Source: Lacibacter sediminis
GTDB lineage: Bacteria > Bacteroidota > Bacteroidia > Chitinophagales > Chitinophagaceae
Direction: 5' to 3'
Assembly (NCBI RefSeq): GCF_014168535.1
Contig: NZ_CP060007.1
Span: 3,844,001-3,908,000 of the forward strand
DNA length: 64,000 nt
The notes beneath the pieces were generated by a model, which was not told the DNA's origin, did not search any database, and saw nothing but the letters and a program-made list of their open reading frames with translations. The position numbers were made by a program, and so were the translations under genes. Each line of letters begins with the position of its first letter. Position 1 is the stretch's first letter. Below are positions 42,289 through 52,109 of this stretch, piece by piece.

Positions 42289-43413
42289 ATGCAAAAAATT
42301 GGTATCCTCGGCGGCGGACAATTAGGCCGTATGTTATTACAGGCAGCTGCCAACTACCCCGTTGAAACGTTTGTACTGGAAAACGATGAACAGTGCCCCT
42401 CAGCCCATCTCTGTCATCATTTCACAAAAGGTGATATTAAAGATTTTGAAACCGTTTACAATTTTGGGAAGGGATTAGATGCCATTACCATTGAAATTGA
42501 AAGTGTAAATGTGGAAGCACTGGAGAAGCTGGAAGCGGAAGGCGTAAATGTTTTTCCAAAACCATCCGCTTTGCGCATCATCAAAAATAAAATCGAACAG
42601 AAGAAATTCTATCAACATCACCAGATACCAACATCTGAGTTTGTGATCACCGAAAACAAAGAAGAACTGAACGCATTGGTTTCTTTTTTACCGGCAGCGC
42701 ATAAAGTAGGCATGGGTGGTTATGATGGTCGTGGTGTTGAACTTTTAAAAACTGCTGCTGATCTTGAACGCGGTTTTGATGCACCTGCTGTTTTAGAAAA
42801 ACTGGTGCCTATTCAAAAAGAAATTGCCATGATCGTAGCAGTGGGGCAAGATGGTGAAACAACCATGTACCCGCCTGCTGAAATGGTTTTTGACCCATTG
42901 TTGAATTTACTTGACTATCAGGTTTCACCTTCAGAACTTCCTGAAAAAACATTCTGGAAATTGGAAGCCATTGCCATGGCAGTTGTACGCAATCTTGAAT
43001 CGCCGGGTTTATTTGCTGTGGAATTATTTGTTGACAAGAACGGTGATGTATTGGTGAATGAAACAGCTCCACGTGTACACAACAGTGGGCATCACAGCAT
43101 TGAAGGAAATTATTCATCGCAGTTTGATATGTTGTGGCGCATTATGCTTGGTTACCCACTTGGTTGCACTGATGCAATTATGCCATCCGTTATTTTAAAT
43201 ATCGTAGGAGAAGAAGGTTACAGCGGTCCTGCTTACTATGAAGGTCTTGAAGATGTACTGAAAATGGAAAACGCATTCGTGCATATTTATGGTAAGTCAC
43301 ATACCAAACCCGGTCGTAAAATGGGCCACGTTACCGTTATTGGCAAAGACCGAAGCGAACTAACGTATAAAGCCAACCGCATCAAACATTTACTGAAAGT
43401 AAAAACAAAATAA
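42289..43413 (+). CDS. purK: 5-(carboxyamino)imidazole ribonucleotide synthase
   Basis: ATP-dependent carboxylation of AIR to N5-CAIR, a step of purine synthesis. 374 residues with the ATP-grasp layout: IGILGGGQLGRMLLQAA at the start, ITIEIESVNVEALEKLE, MGGYDGRGVELL, and NETAPRVHNSGHHSIEG for the metal site. Its partner purE lies 5.6 kb downstream on the same strand, beyond the RND efflux genes, where usually the two are neighbours. Confidence 0.96.
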   Translation: MQKIGILGGGQLGRMLLQAAANYPVETFVLENDEQCPSAHLCHHFTKGDIKDFETVYNFGKGLDAITIEIESVNVEALEKLEAEGVNVFPKPSALRIIKNKIEQKKFYQHHQIPTSEFVITENKEELNALVSFLPAAHKVGMGGYDGRGVELLKTAADLERGFDAPAVLEKLVPIQKEIAMIVAVGQDGETTMYPPAEMVFDPLLNLLDYQVSPSELPEKTFWKLEAIAMAVVRNLESPGLFAVELFVDKNGDVLVNETAPRVHNSGHHSIEGNYSSQFDMLWRIMLGYPLGCTDAIMPSVILNIVGEEGYSGPAYYEGLEDVLKMENAFVHIYGKSHTKPGRKMGHVTVIGKDRSELTYKANRIKHLLKVKTK

Positions 43414-43543
43414 AAGCCATTTCATTCGCAGGAATTCGGATACAAGCACTTATACCCTATCCCTAACCATTGTTTTTACCACTCATCCAACTGTGGGGGC
43501 ATAAAATTGTTCTATGCTTACCTTTAGCCATTCTATAAAACAC

Positions 43544-44587
43544 ATGAGAATAATTACATTGGTTGCAGCTGCCATTTTTGTTTTGGCAATAAGCTGTAAA
43601 GACGAAAAAAAACAATCCGCAGCAGCACAGGGAGGCCGTCAACAAGGACCCATGACGGTTGTTGGCTACATCGTTAAAACAGGATCTGTTAGTGAGCCCG
43701 TGCAACTTCCCGGCACTCTTTTACCCATGGAGGAAACACAGATACAGGCTGAAGTAAGTGGTCGTGTAGTTTCACATTCTATTAACGAGGGAGCTTTTGT
43801 GAACAAAGGTGCATTACTCGTAAAACTGTTTGATGGTGATCTGCAGGCTCAATTGAAAAAGCTGCAGGTGCAGTTGCAGATCGCTGAAAAAACAGAAGAG
43901 CGTAACAAAGAGTTGTTGAAAATAAGTGGCATCAGTCAGCAGGATTACGATCTTAGTTTTTTACAGGTGAGTAATATCAATGCAGATATTGAACTGCTGC
44001 GTACAAATATTGTAAAAACAGAGATCCGTGCTCCCTTTAACGGACGCATCGGTTTTAGAAATATTTCGAATGGCGCTTACATCACTCCTGCAACTATCAT
44101 CACAAGTCTTCGCCAGGTAAGCCAGATGAAATTACAGTTCAGCGTTCCGGAAAAATATACTTCCAAAATTCGCATTGGTCAAAGCATCAGCTTTTCAACT
44201 GAAGGAAGCAACCGCAAGTTCATTGCAAAAGTGTATGCTACTGAATCAACCGTAAGTGAAACGACACGTGGTTTGAATGTGCGTTGCATGGTTCAGCAAA
44301 ATGATGCTTCATTGGTACCCGGCTCGTTTGCAAAAGTTGATATGGACTTTGCAAGAAATGATAATGCTATCCTTGTTCCGGCGCAAGCCATATTGCCACA
44401 GGCAAGAGGTAAAAAATTAATTGTTTACAGAGATGGCATTGCCAAATTTGTAGATGTGCAAACAGGTATCCGTGATTCTGCTAATGTAGAAATTACAGGT
44501 GGTGTTGTTCCTGGTGATACCATTATTACAACCGGACTACTCGGTTTAAAACCAGAGGCAAAAGTGAAACTCTCTAAAGTTCAATAA
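43544..44587 (+). CDS. RND efflux periplasmic adaptor, lipoprotein
   Basis: 347 residues from ATG 43544. The signal ends LAISC, a lipobox, so it is anchored to the inner membrane. The order is a barrel-sandwich half (QLPGTLLPMEETQIQAEVSGRV), a helical hairpin (about 90-150), the second half (IRAPFNGRIGFRNISNGAYI), a beta-barrel and a membrane-proximal domain. It bridges the RND pump and the TolC-type channel that follow, 6 nt and a short overlap away, so all three form one operon. Confidence 0.94.
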   Translation: MRIITLVAAAIFVLAISCKDEKKQSAAAQGGRQQGPMTVVGYIVKTGSVSEPVQLPGTLLPMEETQIQAEVSGRVVSHSINEGAFVNKGALLVKLFDGDLQAQLKKLQVQLQIAEKTEERNKELLKISGISQQDYDLSFLQVSNINADIELLRTNIVKTEIRAPFNGRIGFRNISNGAYITPATIITSLRQVSQMKLQFSVPEKYTSKIRIGQSISFSTEGSNRKFIAKVYATESTVSETTRGLNVRCMVQQNDASLVPGSFAKVDMDFARNDNAILVPAQAILPQARGKKLIVYRDGIAKFVDVQTGIRDSANVEITGGVVPGDTIITTGLLGLKPEAKVKLSKVQ

Positions 44588-44593
44588 TAACGT

Positions 44594-47500
44594 ATGACTA
44601 TTTCCGAACTGAGTTTGAAGCGACCCGTGCTGGCCATTGTGATGAACATCATGATCGTATTGTTTGGCGTCATCGGGTTTCGTTTCTTAGGTATTCGTGA
44701 TTACCCGGCAATTGATCCTCCCAATATCAGTGTACGTACTTCATACCCCGGTGCAAATGCCGATGTAATTGAATCGCAGATCACAGAACCGTTGGAGAAA
44801 TCGATCAACGGTATTGCAGGCGTAAAAAATATTACGAGCAGCAGCAGCCAGGGTAACAGCAATATCAATGTTGAGTTCGAATTAGGTTTTAATCTTGAAG
44901 AAGCAGCAAATGATGTGCGTGATAAAGTATCACAAACAGTTCGTTCACTCCCTGCCGATCTTGATGCCCCACCTGTTGTTACAAAAGCAGATGCCAGCAG
45001 TGATCCGATTCTTTCCATGACTATTCAAAGTGAGAGCAGGAATCCTTTACAGGTAACAGAATATGCAACAAACAATTTACTCGAACGCATACAAACCATT
45101 CCCGGTGTTAGTACTGTGAATATCTGGGGTGAAAAAAGGTATGCTATGCGTATCTGGTTTGAACCCGAAAAACTATTATCATACAAGCTAACTGCAAAAG
45201 ATGTGCAGACGGCACTGCAACGTGAAAACCTGGAATTGCCCTCCGGTAAAATTTCAGGTAACTCCATGGAGTTAACCGTTCGCACGTTCGGTCGATTAAC
45301 AACAGAAGAAGATTTCAATAATCTCATTGTTGCAAATATAGAAGGGCGTGATATTAAATTAAAAGACGTAGGACAGGTTGTACTTGGCCCGGAGAATGAA
45401 GAAAGTGGTTTGAAAGAAAGTGGAACGCCAATGATCGCCCTGGCAATTGTTCCGCAACCGGGCAGTAACTATGTTGCTATTGCCGATGAATTTTATAAAC
45501 GTTACGAACAGATCAAAAAAGAAGTACCTGCAGATATTACACTTGATGTGGGTATGGATCAAACAAAATTTGTACGTAAATCCATTGCGGAAGTAGAGGA
45601 AACACTTGTACTTTCTTTTGCATTGGTGGTGCTTATTATCTTCCTCTTTTTCCGTGACTGGATCGTTGCGATCCGTCCGTTGATCGATATTCCTGTTTCA
45701 TTGATCGGTGCATTCTTTATTATGTACCTGAGCGGCTTTACCATTAATGTACTTACGCTTCTTGCTATTGTATTGGCAACAGGTTTGGTGGTGGATGATG
45801 GTATTGTGGTAACAGAAAATATCTTTAAGAAAATGGAACAGGGCATGGATAAATACAAGGCTGCCCGTGAAGGTTCCAAAGAAATTTATTTCGCCGTTAT
45901 TGCAACCTCCATCACATTAGCAGTAGTATTTCTTCCAATCATTTTCTTAGAAGGATTTGTGGGTCGTTTGTTCCGTGAGTTTGGTATTGTGGTAGCAGGT
46001 GCGGTATTAATTTCTGCATTTGTATCACTTACCTTAACACCTGTACTCAACGTTTATTTAACCCGCAAAGGCGGTACAAGGCATGGCTGGTTCTATCGTG
46101 TAACAGAACCATTCTTTACCGGTATGGAGCGTGGATACCATAAACTGCTTATTGGTTTTATGCGTGTAAGATGGGTGGCACTGATTTTAATCATCGCTTG
46201 TTTTGGTATCATCTGGATGATTGGTAATTCACTGCAAAGCGAGCTTGCACCAATGGAAGACCGAAGCCAGTTCCGCTTACAGGTAAGTGCTCCCGAGGGA
46301 ACCAGTTTTGAAGCAATGGATGCTTATATCGATAAACTTAACCAGCTTGTATTGGATAGTGTGCCCGAAAATAAGGTACTCATCTCCGTTACTGCACCGG
46401 GCTTTACCGGAGCAGGATCGGTAAACAGTGGTTTTGTTCGTTCATTGCTTGTTGATCCTGATGAACGTGATCGTTCACAACAGGAGATCGTTGATGTTAT
46501 CAATCGAAATTTGCCAAAGTATAATGAAGGAAGAGCTTTTGCCATCCAGGAACAAACTATTTCAGTAAACCGCCGTGGTGGTTTACCGGTTGCGTTTGTT
46601 GTACAGAATAACAATTTTGATAAATTGAAAGAAGTATTGCCGAAGTTCCTGGAAGAAGCCCAGCGGAATCCTGTGTTTTCCAGTGTTGATGTTGACCTTA
46701 AATTCAATAAACCTGAACTGCGTTTAAATATTGATCGTTTACGTGCAAGTGAGTTAGGTGTAAGTGTCACCGATATTTCAGAATTGATGCAGTTATCGTT
46801 GAGTAACAGAAGACTTGGTTACTTTATTAAAGATGGTAAACAGTACCAGGTAATTGGCCAGGTATTAAGAGATGATCGTGATGATCCAACCGATCTGAAA
46901 AATCTTTTCGTTCGCAATGCTTCAGGACAAATGATCTCTGTTGATCAATTCGTAAGTTTTGAAGAAGAAACAACACCACCAACGCTTTACCATTTCAACC
47001 GTTATAAATCAGCAACGATCAGTGCAGGTTTAGCACCGGGTAAAACGATTGGTGATGGGATTAAGGAAATGGAAGCCATTGCTGATAAGTTGCTCGATGA
47101 ATCGTTCAACACAGCACTGTCTGGCAACTCAAGAGATTTTGCTGAGAGCAGTGGTAATACATTTTTCGCATTGGGTCTTGCATTGATATTGATCTTCCTT
47201 GTATTGGCTGCACAGTTTGAAAGTTTTATTGATCCGTTGGTGATCATGTTTACGGTACCATTGGCTATTGCCGGTGCATTATTCTCATTGTGGTTGTTCG
47301 ATCAAACCATCAATATCTTTTCACAAATTGGTATGATCATGTTGATCGGGCTTGTAACCAAGAACGGTATCCTGATCGTTGAATTTGCCAATCAGAAAAA
47401 ACATGCCGGCATGTTGAAGAAGCCTGCGGTTATTGAAGCAGCCACCATGCGTTTGCGTCCCATCTTAATGACGAGCCTGGCTATGGCACTCGGTGCATTA

Positions 47501-47692
47501 CCATTGGCCTTGTCGTTAGGTGCAGCATCAACAAGCCGTATTCCGTTGGGTATAGTAATCGTTGGTGGAATTATGTTTTCGTTGGTATTGACACTGTTTG
47601 TCATTCCTGCAATGTATTCGTACCTGTCATCCAAAAAAATTAAAGTGCATGAAGAAGAAACTGAAGCTGCTATTAGCAAGTTGTCTGATTAA
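44594..47692 (+). CDS. RND multidrug efflux permease (HAE1/AcrB type)
   Basis: 1032 residues, the full AcrB-like length, with 12 spans and two large periplasmic loops. Start MTISELSLKRPVLAIVMNIMIV. Proton-relay residues lie in TGLVVDDGIVVTENIF (Asp-Asp), and GLVTKNGILIVEFANQ marks the second half. It pumps hydrophobic compounds outward using the proton gradient; the natural substrate is unknown. The last 44 nt overlap the start of the outer-membrane channel gene in another frame, so the two are translationally coupled. Confidence 0.96.
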   Translation: MTISELSLKRPVLAIVMNIMIVLFGVIGFRFLGIRDYPAIDPPNISVRTSYPGANADVIESQITEPLEKSINGIAGVKNITSSSSQGNSNINVEFELGFNLEEAANDVRDKVSQTVRSLPADLDAPPVVTKADASSDPILSMTIQSESRNPLQVTEYATNNLLERIQTIPGVSTVNIWGEKRYAMRIWFEPEKLLSYKLTAKDVQTALQRENLELPSGKISGNSMELTVRTFGRLTTEEDFNNLIVANIEGRDIKLKDVGQVVLGPENEESGLKESGTPMIALAIVPQPGSNYVAIADEFYKRYEQIKKEVPADITLDVGMDQTKFVRKSIAEVEETLVLSFALVVLIIFLFFRDWIVAIRPLIDIPVSLIGAFFIMYLSGFTINVLTLLAIVLATGLVVDDGIVVTENIFKKMEQGMDKYKAAREGSKEIYFAVIATSITLAVVFLPIIFLEGFVGRLFREFGIVVAGAVLISAFVSLTLTPVLNVYLTRKGGTRHGWFYRVTEPFFTGMERGYHKLLIGFMRVRWVALILIIACFGIIWMIGNSLQSELAPMEDRSQFRLQVSAPEGTSFEAMDAYIDKLNQLVLDSVPENKVLISVTAPGFTGAGSVNSGFVRSLLVDPDERDRSQQEIVDVINRNLPKYNEGRAFAIQEQTISVNRRGGLPVAFVVQNNNFDKLKEVLPKFLEEAQRNPVFSSVDVDLKFNKPELRLNIDRLRASELGVSVTDISELMQLSLSNRRLGYFIKDGKQYQVIGQVLRDDRDDPTDLKNLFVRNASGQMISVDQFVSFEEETTPPTLYHFNRYKSATISAGLAPGKTIGDGIKEMEAIADKLLDESFNTALSGNSRDFAESSGNTFFALGLALILIFLVLAAQFESFIDPLVIMFTVPLAIAGALFSLWLFDQTINIFSQIGMIMLIGLVTKNGILIVEFANQKKHAGMLKKPAVIEAATMRLRPILMTSLAMALGALPLALSLGAASTSRIPLGIVIVGGIMFSLVLTLFVIPAMYSYLSSKKIKVHEEETEAAISKLSD

Positions 47693-48962
47693 TATACTTG
47701 CCTTTGCGCAGGAACCATCAAAGCTCAGTGTTGATGATGCTATACGCATGGCCGTTGAAAAAAACTTTGATGTAGAGATCGTAAAGAATGAACAACAGAT
47801 CGGCGCTATCAATAATAATTGGGGCACAGCCGGTTTATGGCCTAACATAAATCTCAACAGTACTCTCGGCATTGCGTCTAATAATCTTGAACAGCGGTTA
47901 ACAAACGGCACAACCATTAAACGTAATGGTGCCATTTTGCGGAACCTCAACGCAGGTTTTGCTGTAAGCTGGCGCATTTTTGATGGCATGCGGATGTTTG
48001 CCAGTAAACGTCGGTTAGAAGAATTAGAAAAGATCGGTGAATTGAGTTTCCGCAGCCAGGTAAACACAACTGTATTTAATGTGATTGCTGCTTACTATGA
48101 AATTGTACAGCTCAATCAACAACGAAAAGCATTACAGGCAACCATCAAATTTTTTGAAGAACGTAAGCTGATAGCTGAAAGCAGGTTTACCATTGGAACT
48201 GCACCTAAAACAGATTTCCTGCAGGCAGAAGTAGATCTCAATCAACAAAAAGGAAGTTTGCTGGCCATTGAAAATAATATTCGTGTAGCCAAAGCTAACT
48301 TCAATAATTTACTGGCACGTAAACCCGAAACGATTTTTGAAGTAATGGAAGTGATAGAGCCCGATGCAACCGTTAGCTATGCTGCATTGCAACAAAAAGC
48401 TACAACAGATAACTATGATCTGTTACTGGCTCAAAGCAGCTTATCTGTGTTGGTACAACAAAAACGTGAGATCATTTCTCAGCGTTTGCCTTCGGTTACA
48501 CTCAATGGCAACTTCAACTTATCACAAAGTAAGAACGATGCCGGTTTCACCTTGTTTAACCGTAACCTCGGACCAAACGGAAATATTGGTATTGCTATTC
48601 CAATATTTCAAGGCGGAAATATCAAACGCCAGGAACAGGTGGCAGATATTGGTATCAAGAACCAACAGATCGTTATTGACCGTTTAAAGAACCAGGTGAA
48701 TACAAGTTTGCTGAATGCTTTTTATAATTTTCAGAATGCACTCAATTTGGTAAAGCTTGAAAAAAACACATTGGCATTAATTGAAGAAAACAATGTGATC
48801 GCTACCGAGCGTTTCCGTAAGCTGGCCATTACATCACTTGAATTGCGTCAGGTGCAGATCGATTATATCAATGGGCAAACACGCTACATCAATTCTCTTT
48901 ACATGGCAAAGCTGGCTGAAGCTGAGATGAAGTTGCTGGCGGGGGATCTCAATAAACTATAA
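47649..48962 (+). CDS. TolC-family outer membrane efflux channel
   Basis: 437 residues from ATG 47649 (MKKKLKLLLASC), which gives a proper signal peptide (to about AFAQEP); a longer frame has none. Two TolC repeats of coiled helices: SVDDAIRMAVEKNFDVEIVKNE at the first, and the second about residue 240-430, including AIPIFQGGNIKRQ and SLELRQVQIDYINGQTRYINS. Third part of the tripartite pump, ending with a strong terminator. The 44-nt overlap with the pump gene is longer than most in this window. Confidence 0.94.
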   Translation: MKKKLKLLLASCLINILAFAQEPSKLSVDDAIRMAVEKNFDVEIVKNEQQIGAINNNWGTAGLWPNINLNSTLGIASNNLEQRLTNGTTIKRNGAILRNLNAGFAVSWRIFDGMRMFASKRRLEELEKIGELSFRSQVNTTVFNVIAAYYEIVQLNQQRKALQATIKFFEERKLIAESRFTIGTAPKTDFLQAEVDLNQQKGSLLAIENNIRVAKANFNNLLARKPETIFEVMEVIEPDATVSYAALQQKATTDNYDLLLAQSSLSVLVQQKREIISQRLPSVTLNGNFNLSQSKNDAGFTLFNRNLGPNGNIGIAIPIFQGGNIKRQEQVADIGIKNQQIVIDRLKNQVNTSLLNAFYNFQNALNLVKLEKNTLALIEENNVIATERFRKLAITSLELRQVQIDYINGQTRYINSLYMAKLAEAEMKLLAGDLNKL

Positions 48963-48980
48963 TTCAACTCAACTTATTTA

Positions 48981-49015
48981 AAGGTTCGGCCAGTCAGCCG
49001 GACCTTTCTTTTTTT
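48981..49015 (+). terminator. Terminator of the efflux operon
   Basis: AAGGTTCGGC and GCCGGACCTT form a 10-bp stem (one U-G pair in the RNA) with a 6-nt loop, then TCTTTTTTT. Confidence 0.88.
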
Positions 49016-49052
49016 ACTGCCTTTAGTTTTGTTTCTTTGCATAAATCAATTT

Positions 49053-49568
49053 ATGGCAACTCCGATCATTGGTATTATTATGGGCAGCGACAGCGATCTT
49101 CCTGTTATGCAACCTGCAGCCGATATTCTGAAAGAATTTGGTATCGATTATGAATTAACGGTTGTATCAGCTCATCGCACACCTCTTCGCATGGTGGAGT
49201 ATGCAAAAACTGCAAGAGAAAGAGGATTGAAAGTAATTATTGCCGGTGCCGGTGGTGCAGCCCATTTACCGGGCATGGTTGCGAGTATTACAATCTTACC
49301 TGTAATTGGTGTACCTGTAAAATCATCGAACTCAATTGATGGTTGGGACTCTGTTCTTTCTATTCTGCAAATGCCGAATGGTGTGCCTGTTGCTACCGTT
49401 GCTTTGAATGCTGCAAAGAATGCAGGCATACTCGCTGCAGAGATCATTGGTACATTTGATGAGAATGTTGCTGCAAAGATTTCTGCTTACAAATCAAGTA
49501 TGAATGATGAAGTGCTCACCAAGGTTACTAAGTTGAAACAGCAGGGATGGGATAATAAGTTTGATTGA
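49053..49568 (+). CDS. purE: N5-carboxyaminoimidazole ribonucleotide mutase
   Basis: Moves the carboxyl group of N5-CAIR to carbon 4, the step after PurK. 171 residues from ATG 49053 (MATPIIGIIMGSDSD). Class I signatures: IMGSDSDLPVMQPAADIL, VVSAHRTPLRMVEYA and AGAGGAAHLPGMVAS, with the GVPVKSS loop. It stands after the efflux operon terminator, so it needs its own promoter. It converges on bshC with only one base between the stops. Confidence 0.97.
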   Translation: MATPIIGIIMGSDSDLPVMQPAADILKEFGIDYELTVVSAHRTPLRMVEYAKTARERGLKVIIAGAGGAAHLPGMVASITILPVIGVPVKSSNSIDGWDSVLSILQMPNGVPVATVALNAAKNAGILAAEIIGTFDENVAAKISAYKSSMNDEVLTKVTKLKQQGWDNKFD

Positions 49569-49569
49569 T

Positions 49570-51171
49570 TTACTTTTTCGTTGTTAATACCACAAAGTCC
49601 TGCTCCAAAGAAAGTGAATGTTGATACAATGCATCAATAAAACCACTTCCCTCTTTTGCATAAAAACTTAGAAAACTTTCTTTACGCTCCTGCAATCCAT
49701 TACCGGGAAAAAGTTGTTGTTTGATTGTTTGTATCTGACGTTGCTCATCGGCATACTTTCTTTTTTCTGCACGAATGATTTTCTTTTCCAGTTCCTGCAA
49801 ACGATAAACAGCTTTTACTTTTAATGCTTCAACATGTTGAAGCAAGGTGAGATCAACGGTTGCCGCTTGTTCTTTCAATAATTCATACAACTCCTCAGCC
49901 TTGGTTAACGTGCCGTTGAGTTGAATTTTATTTACTGTTGTTCGATGTACATATTGATTAAGTAAAGCTTCGCTGCTTTTGAAAAAATCCTCAACAGTAA
50001 AACCAAGCTTCTCAATCTTACTGATCCATTGCTTTTGTGTTACAAGAAATGAATTTCGTAAGACCAACACAGGATATGGAACGTGATGATGTGCAAACAC
50101 ATTCTTCAACTCTAACCAATAAGCCAACTCTCCACCACCGCCAATGAATGCAATATTTGGAAGAATCGTATCCTGGTACAATCCACGAAGAATCACATTC
50201 GGGCTGAAACGCTCAGGATGTTCTTTTAACTCTTTCAGCACTTCTTCTTTCGTAAACTTGATGGTTGTATTTGCAACAGCAAATCCATCGCCATCTGCTT
50301 CTATCCGTTCACGCAGGTCTTCATCAAAATAAAATAAGTTGATCTCTCTGCCGCCTGCCTGTACTTTGTAATGTGCATCGAGTTTATGAATTGTATCTGC
50401 CACCTGTTTTGCTGATGAACGATTGAGCAGCTCATCTTCAAACACAGGAATCATCTGTTGCTTCAACTCTTTCGCATCAGCATTGATCACAATCAAACCA
50501 AAACGTTCGAACAGGAAATGTACAAAGGCAAAAGTTGCATCCTGTATGGTTGTTTTCTCTTTGTACGATGCAAGCAAGGCGTCTATAATTTCTTTACCAT
50601 GTGGCTCTACCAGTAATTGTCCGCTGATGGCATGAATGAGTTGAGTAATGTGTTTATCAACAATCATCCTGCCAAAGGCTCCGTTCTGTTTAGTGGCCCA
50701 TTGATACTTCACGCCATTCACAGTAGCATAACTCAGTTCTTCAAAGTCAGCATCTTCGCTGCCCATGTAATACACGGGTATAAAATTGTATTGGGTTAAC
50801 TCCTGCTTTAAAGTATCGGCCAGTTTAATGGCATGCAGAATTTTATAAATGAAGTAGAGCGGCCCCGTAAATAAGTTGGGCTGATGGGCTGTTGTAATCG
50901 TAAACGTATTTTCCTTTAATAGTAACTCAATATTGCGGTTTACCGCTGTCGATTCATTTACTGCCGCATATTGCTTTCTCAAATGATCAACCAATACCCG
51001 ACGGTTGGTCTTGAACGCCGAACGTTGTGCAATAGCATGCTTGATTCCTTCGATATTGGGGCGATGCACATAGAAGGGCTTTAATGCCACAGCATCATCC
51101 AGGTAATCCAAAACAATTGTTGAAAAAGCAGCCGTGTTACGGTAAGTGATCCGTTGCGATGTACAGTCCAT
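49570..51171 (-). CDS. bshC: Putative cysteine ligase BshC (bacillithiol synthesis)
   Basis: Adds cysteine to glucosaminyl-malate as the last step of bacillithiol, the thiol buffer of Firmicutes and Bacteroidota. 533 residues from ATG 51171 (MDCTSQRITYRN). Typical parts are TTAHQPNLFTGPLYFIYKI (the nucleotide-like binding site), FIPVYYMGSEDADFEEL, NVILRGLYQDTILPNIAFIGGGGELAYWLEL, and the coiled-coil region about 430-500. bshA and bshB are not in the window. It may be the last gene of the hydroxyproline cluster transcript (66 nt), but is functionally unrelated. Confidence 0.94.
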   Translation of the reverse strand: MDCTSQRITYRNTAAFSTIVLDYLDDAVALKPFYVHRPNIEGIKHAIAQRSAFKTNRRVLVDHLRKQYAAVNESTAVNRNIELLLKENTFTITTAHQPNLFTGPLYFIYKILHAIKLADTLKQELTQYNFIPVYYMGSEDADFEELSYATVNGVKYQWATKQNGAFGRMIVDKHITQLIHAISGQLLVEPHGKEIIDALLASYKEKTTIQDATFAFVHFLFERFGLIVINADAKELKQQMIPVFEDELLNRSSAKQVADTIHKLDAHYKVQAGGREINLFYFDEDLRERIEADGDGFAVANTTIKFTKEEVLKELKEHPERFSPNVILRGLYQDTILPNIAFIGGGGELAYWLELKNVFAHHHVPYPVLVLRNSFLVTQKQWISKIEKLGFTVEDFFKSSEALLNQYVHRTTVNKIQLNGTLTKAEELYELLKEQAATVDLTLLQHVEALKVKAVYRLQELEKKIIRAEKRKYADEQRQIQTIKQQLFPGNGLQERKESFLSFYAKEGSGFIDALYQHSLSLEQDFVVLTTKK

Positions 51172-51237
51172 ACGTTTTGTAAAATTAGGAACATCCTGAC
51201 GGTTACAAACAACCGTCCGACAAGTTTTCACATTCCT

Positions 51238-52068
51238 TTATTTGAGTTCGTAGGCCACTACCGAATTTCGCCAGAAAGTAGGGACGTATACGATGCGTTT
51301 CGCAGCATCATAGCCAATATCGGCAGAGTTGATCTTTTGTTCCCTTCCATCAAGCAACACTTGCTTGGTGCCATCTGCATTTACATAGTACACCACTCCG
51401 ATCCATGTTGAAACAATATAATCGCCGCCGGTAACATGTTCAACACCATCTGTGCTGGCTTCCATTCCGTCGGCAAGTTTGGTGAGCGATCCGTTTTTCT
51501 CCATACGGTACATACTGCCTGCATCCAGTATGTACAAACTTCCTTTGTGCTTTAATACACCATTCGGTCCTTTCAATTGCATTGTATCGAGCAGTACGGT
51601 AGCTTTTTTATTTTCAATGCTGTAAACTTTTCTTCCTCGTGAATCCGACACATACACTGTTCCGTTTTCTTCTACACTGATATCGTTTAACGTAACAGCT
51701 CCATCAACAACGATGCGATCAACAATTGCTCCTTTGGTAATATCGATCACCACTACTTCATTAAGATCGGCCACATACAAATGATTTTTGTGCATGCCCA
51801 TTCCTTTGGGCGCCTGCAAACCGGTTATCCATTCAGCTGTAATAACTTTTCCGTCCATACCCACTTTACCGATAGAACCTTTTCCATCCTTTGCCCACGG
51901 CTGCCCATCGATATTGGATACATACAACACACTGTTTTTATGATCGATAAAAACCGATTCAGGAACTTTCAACGTGGTATCTGTTTCCCACAGTTTTACA
52001 AGTTGATGTTGTGCAGTTGCTGTGAACAGAATGGAAGTAAACAGAAGAATGGATACAAGCTGTTTCAT
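51238..52068 (-). CDS. Exported SMP-30/gluconolactonase-like beta-propeller protein
   Basis: 276 residues: signal peptide to about TATAQH, then a six-bladed propeller of NHL/SMP-30 type with repeats such as VLYVSNIDG, LYVADLNEVVVIDI, VYVSDSRGRKVYSI and LYILDAGSMYRM. SMP-30 relatives include sugar lactonases, and arabinolactonase belongs there; however the metal-binding Glu/Asn/Asp set cannot be assigned with certainty and the export signal argues against a cytosolic sugar pathway. 41 nt after the DadA-like gene, so probably part of the same transcript. Confidence 0.8.
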   Translation of the reverse strand: MKQLVSILLFTSILFTATAQHQLVKLWETDTTLKVPESVFIDHKNSVLYVSNIDGQPWAKDGKGSIGKVGMDGKVITAEWITGLQAPKGMGMHKNHLYVADLNEVVVIDITKGAIVDRIVVDGAVTLNDISVEENGTVYVSDSRGRKVYSIENKKATVLLDTMQLKGPNGVLKHKGSLYILDAGSMYRMEKNGSLTKLADGMEASTDGVEHVTGGDYIVSTWIGVVYYVNADGTKQVLLDGREQKINSADIGYDAAKRIVYVPTFWRNSVVAYELK

Positions 52069-52109
52069 ATTACTCAGTGTGCAGATTGTTTTGCAAAATG
52101 CACAGCAAA

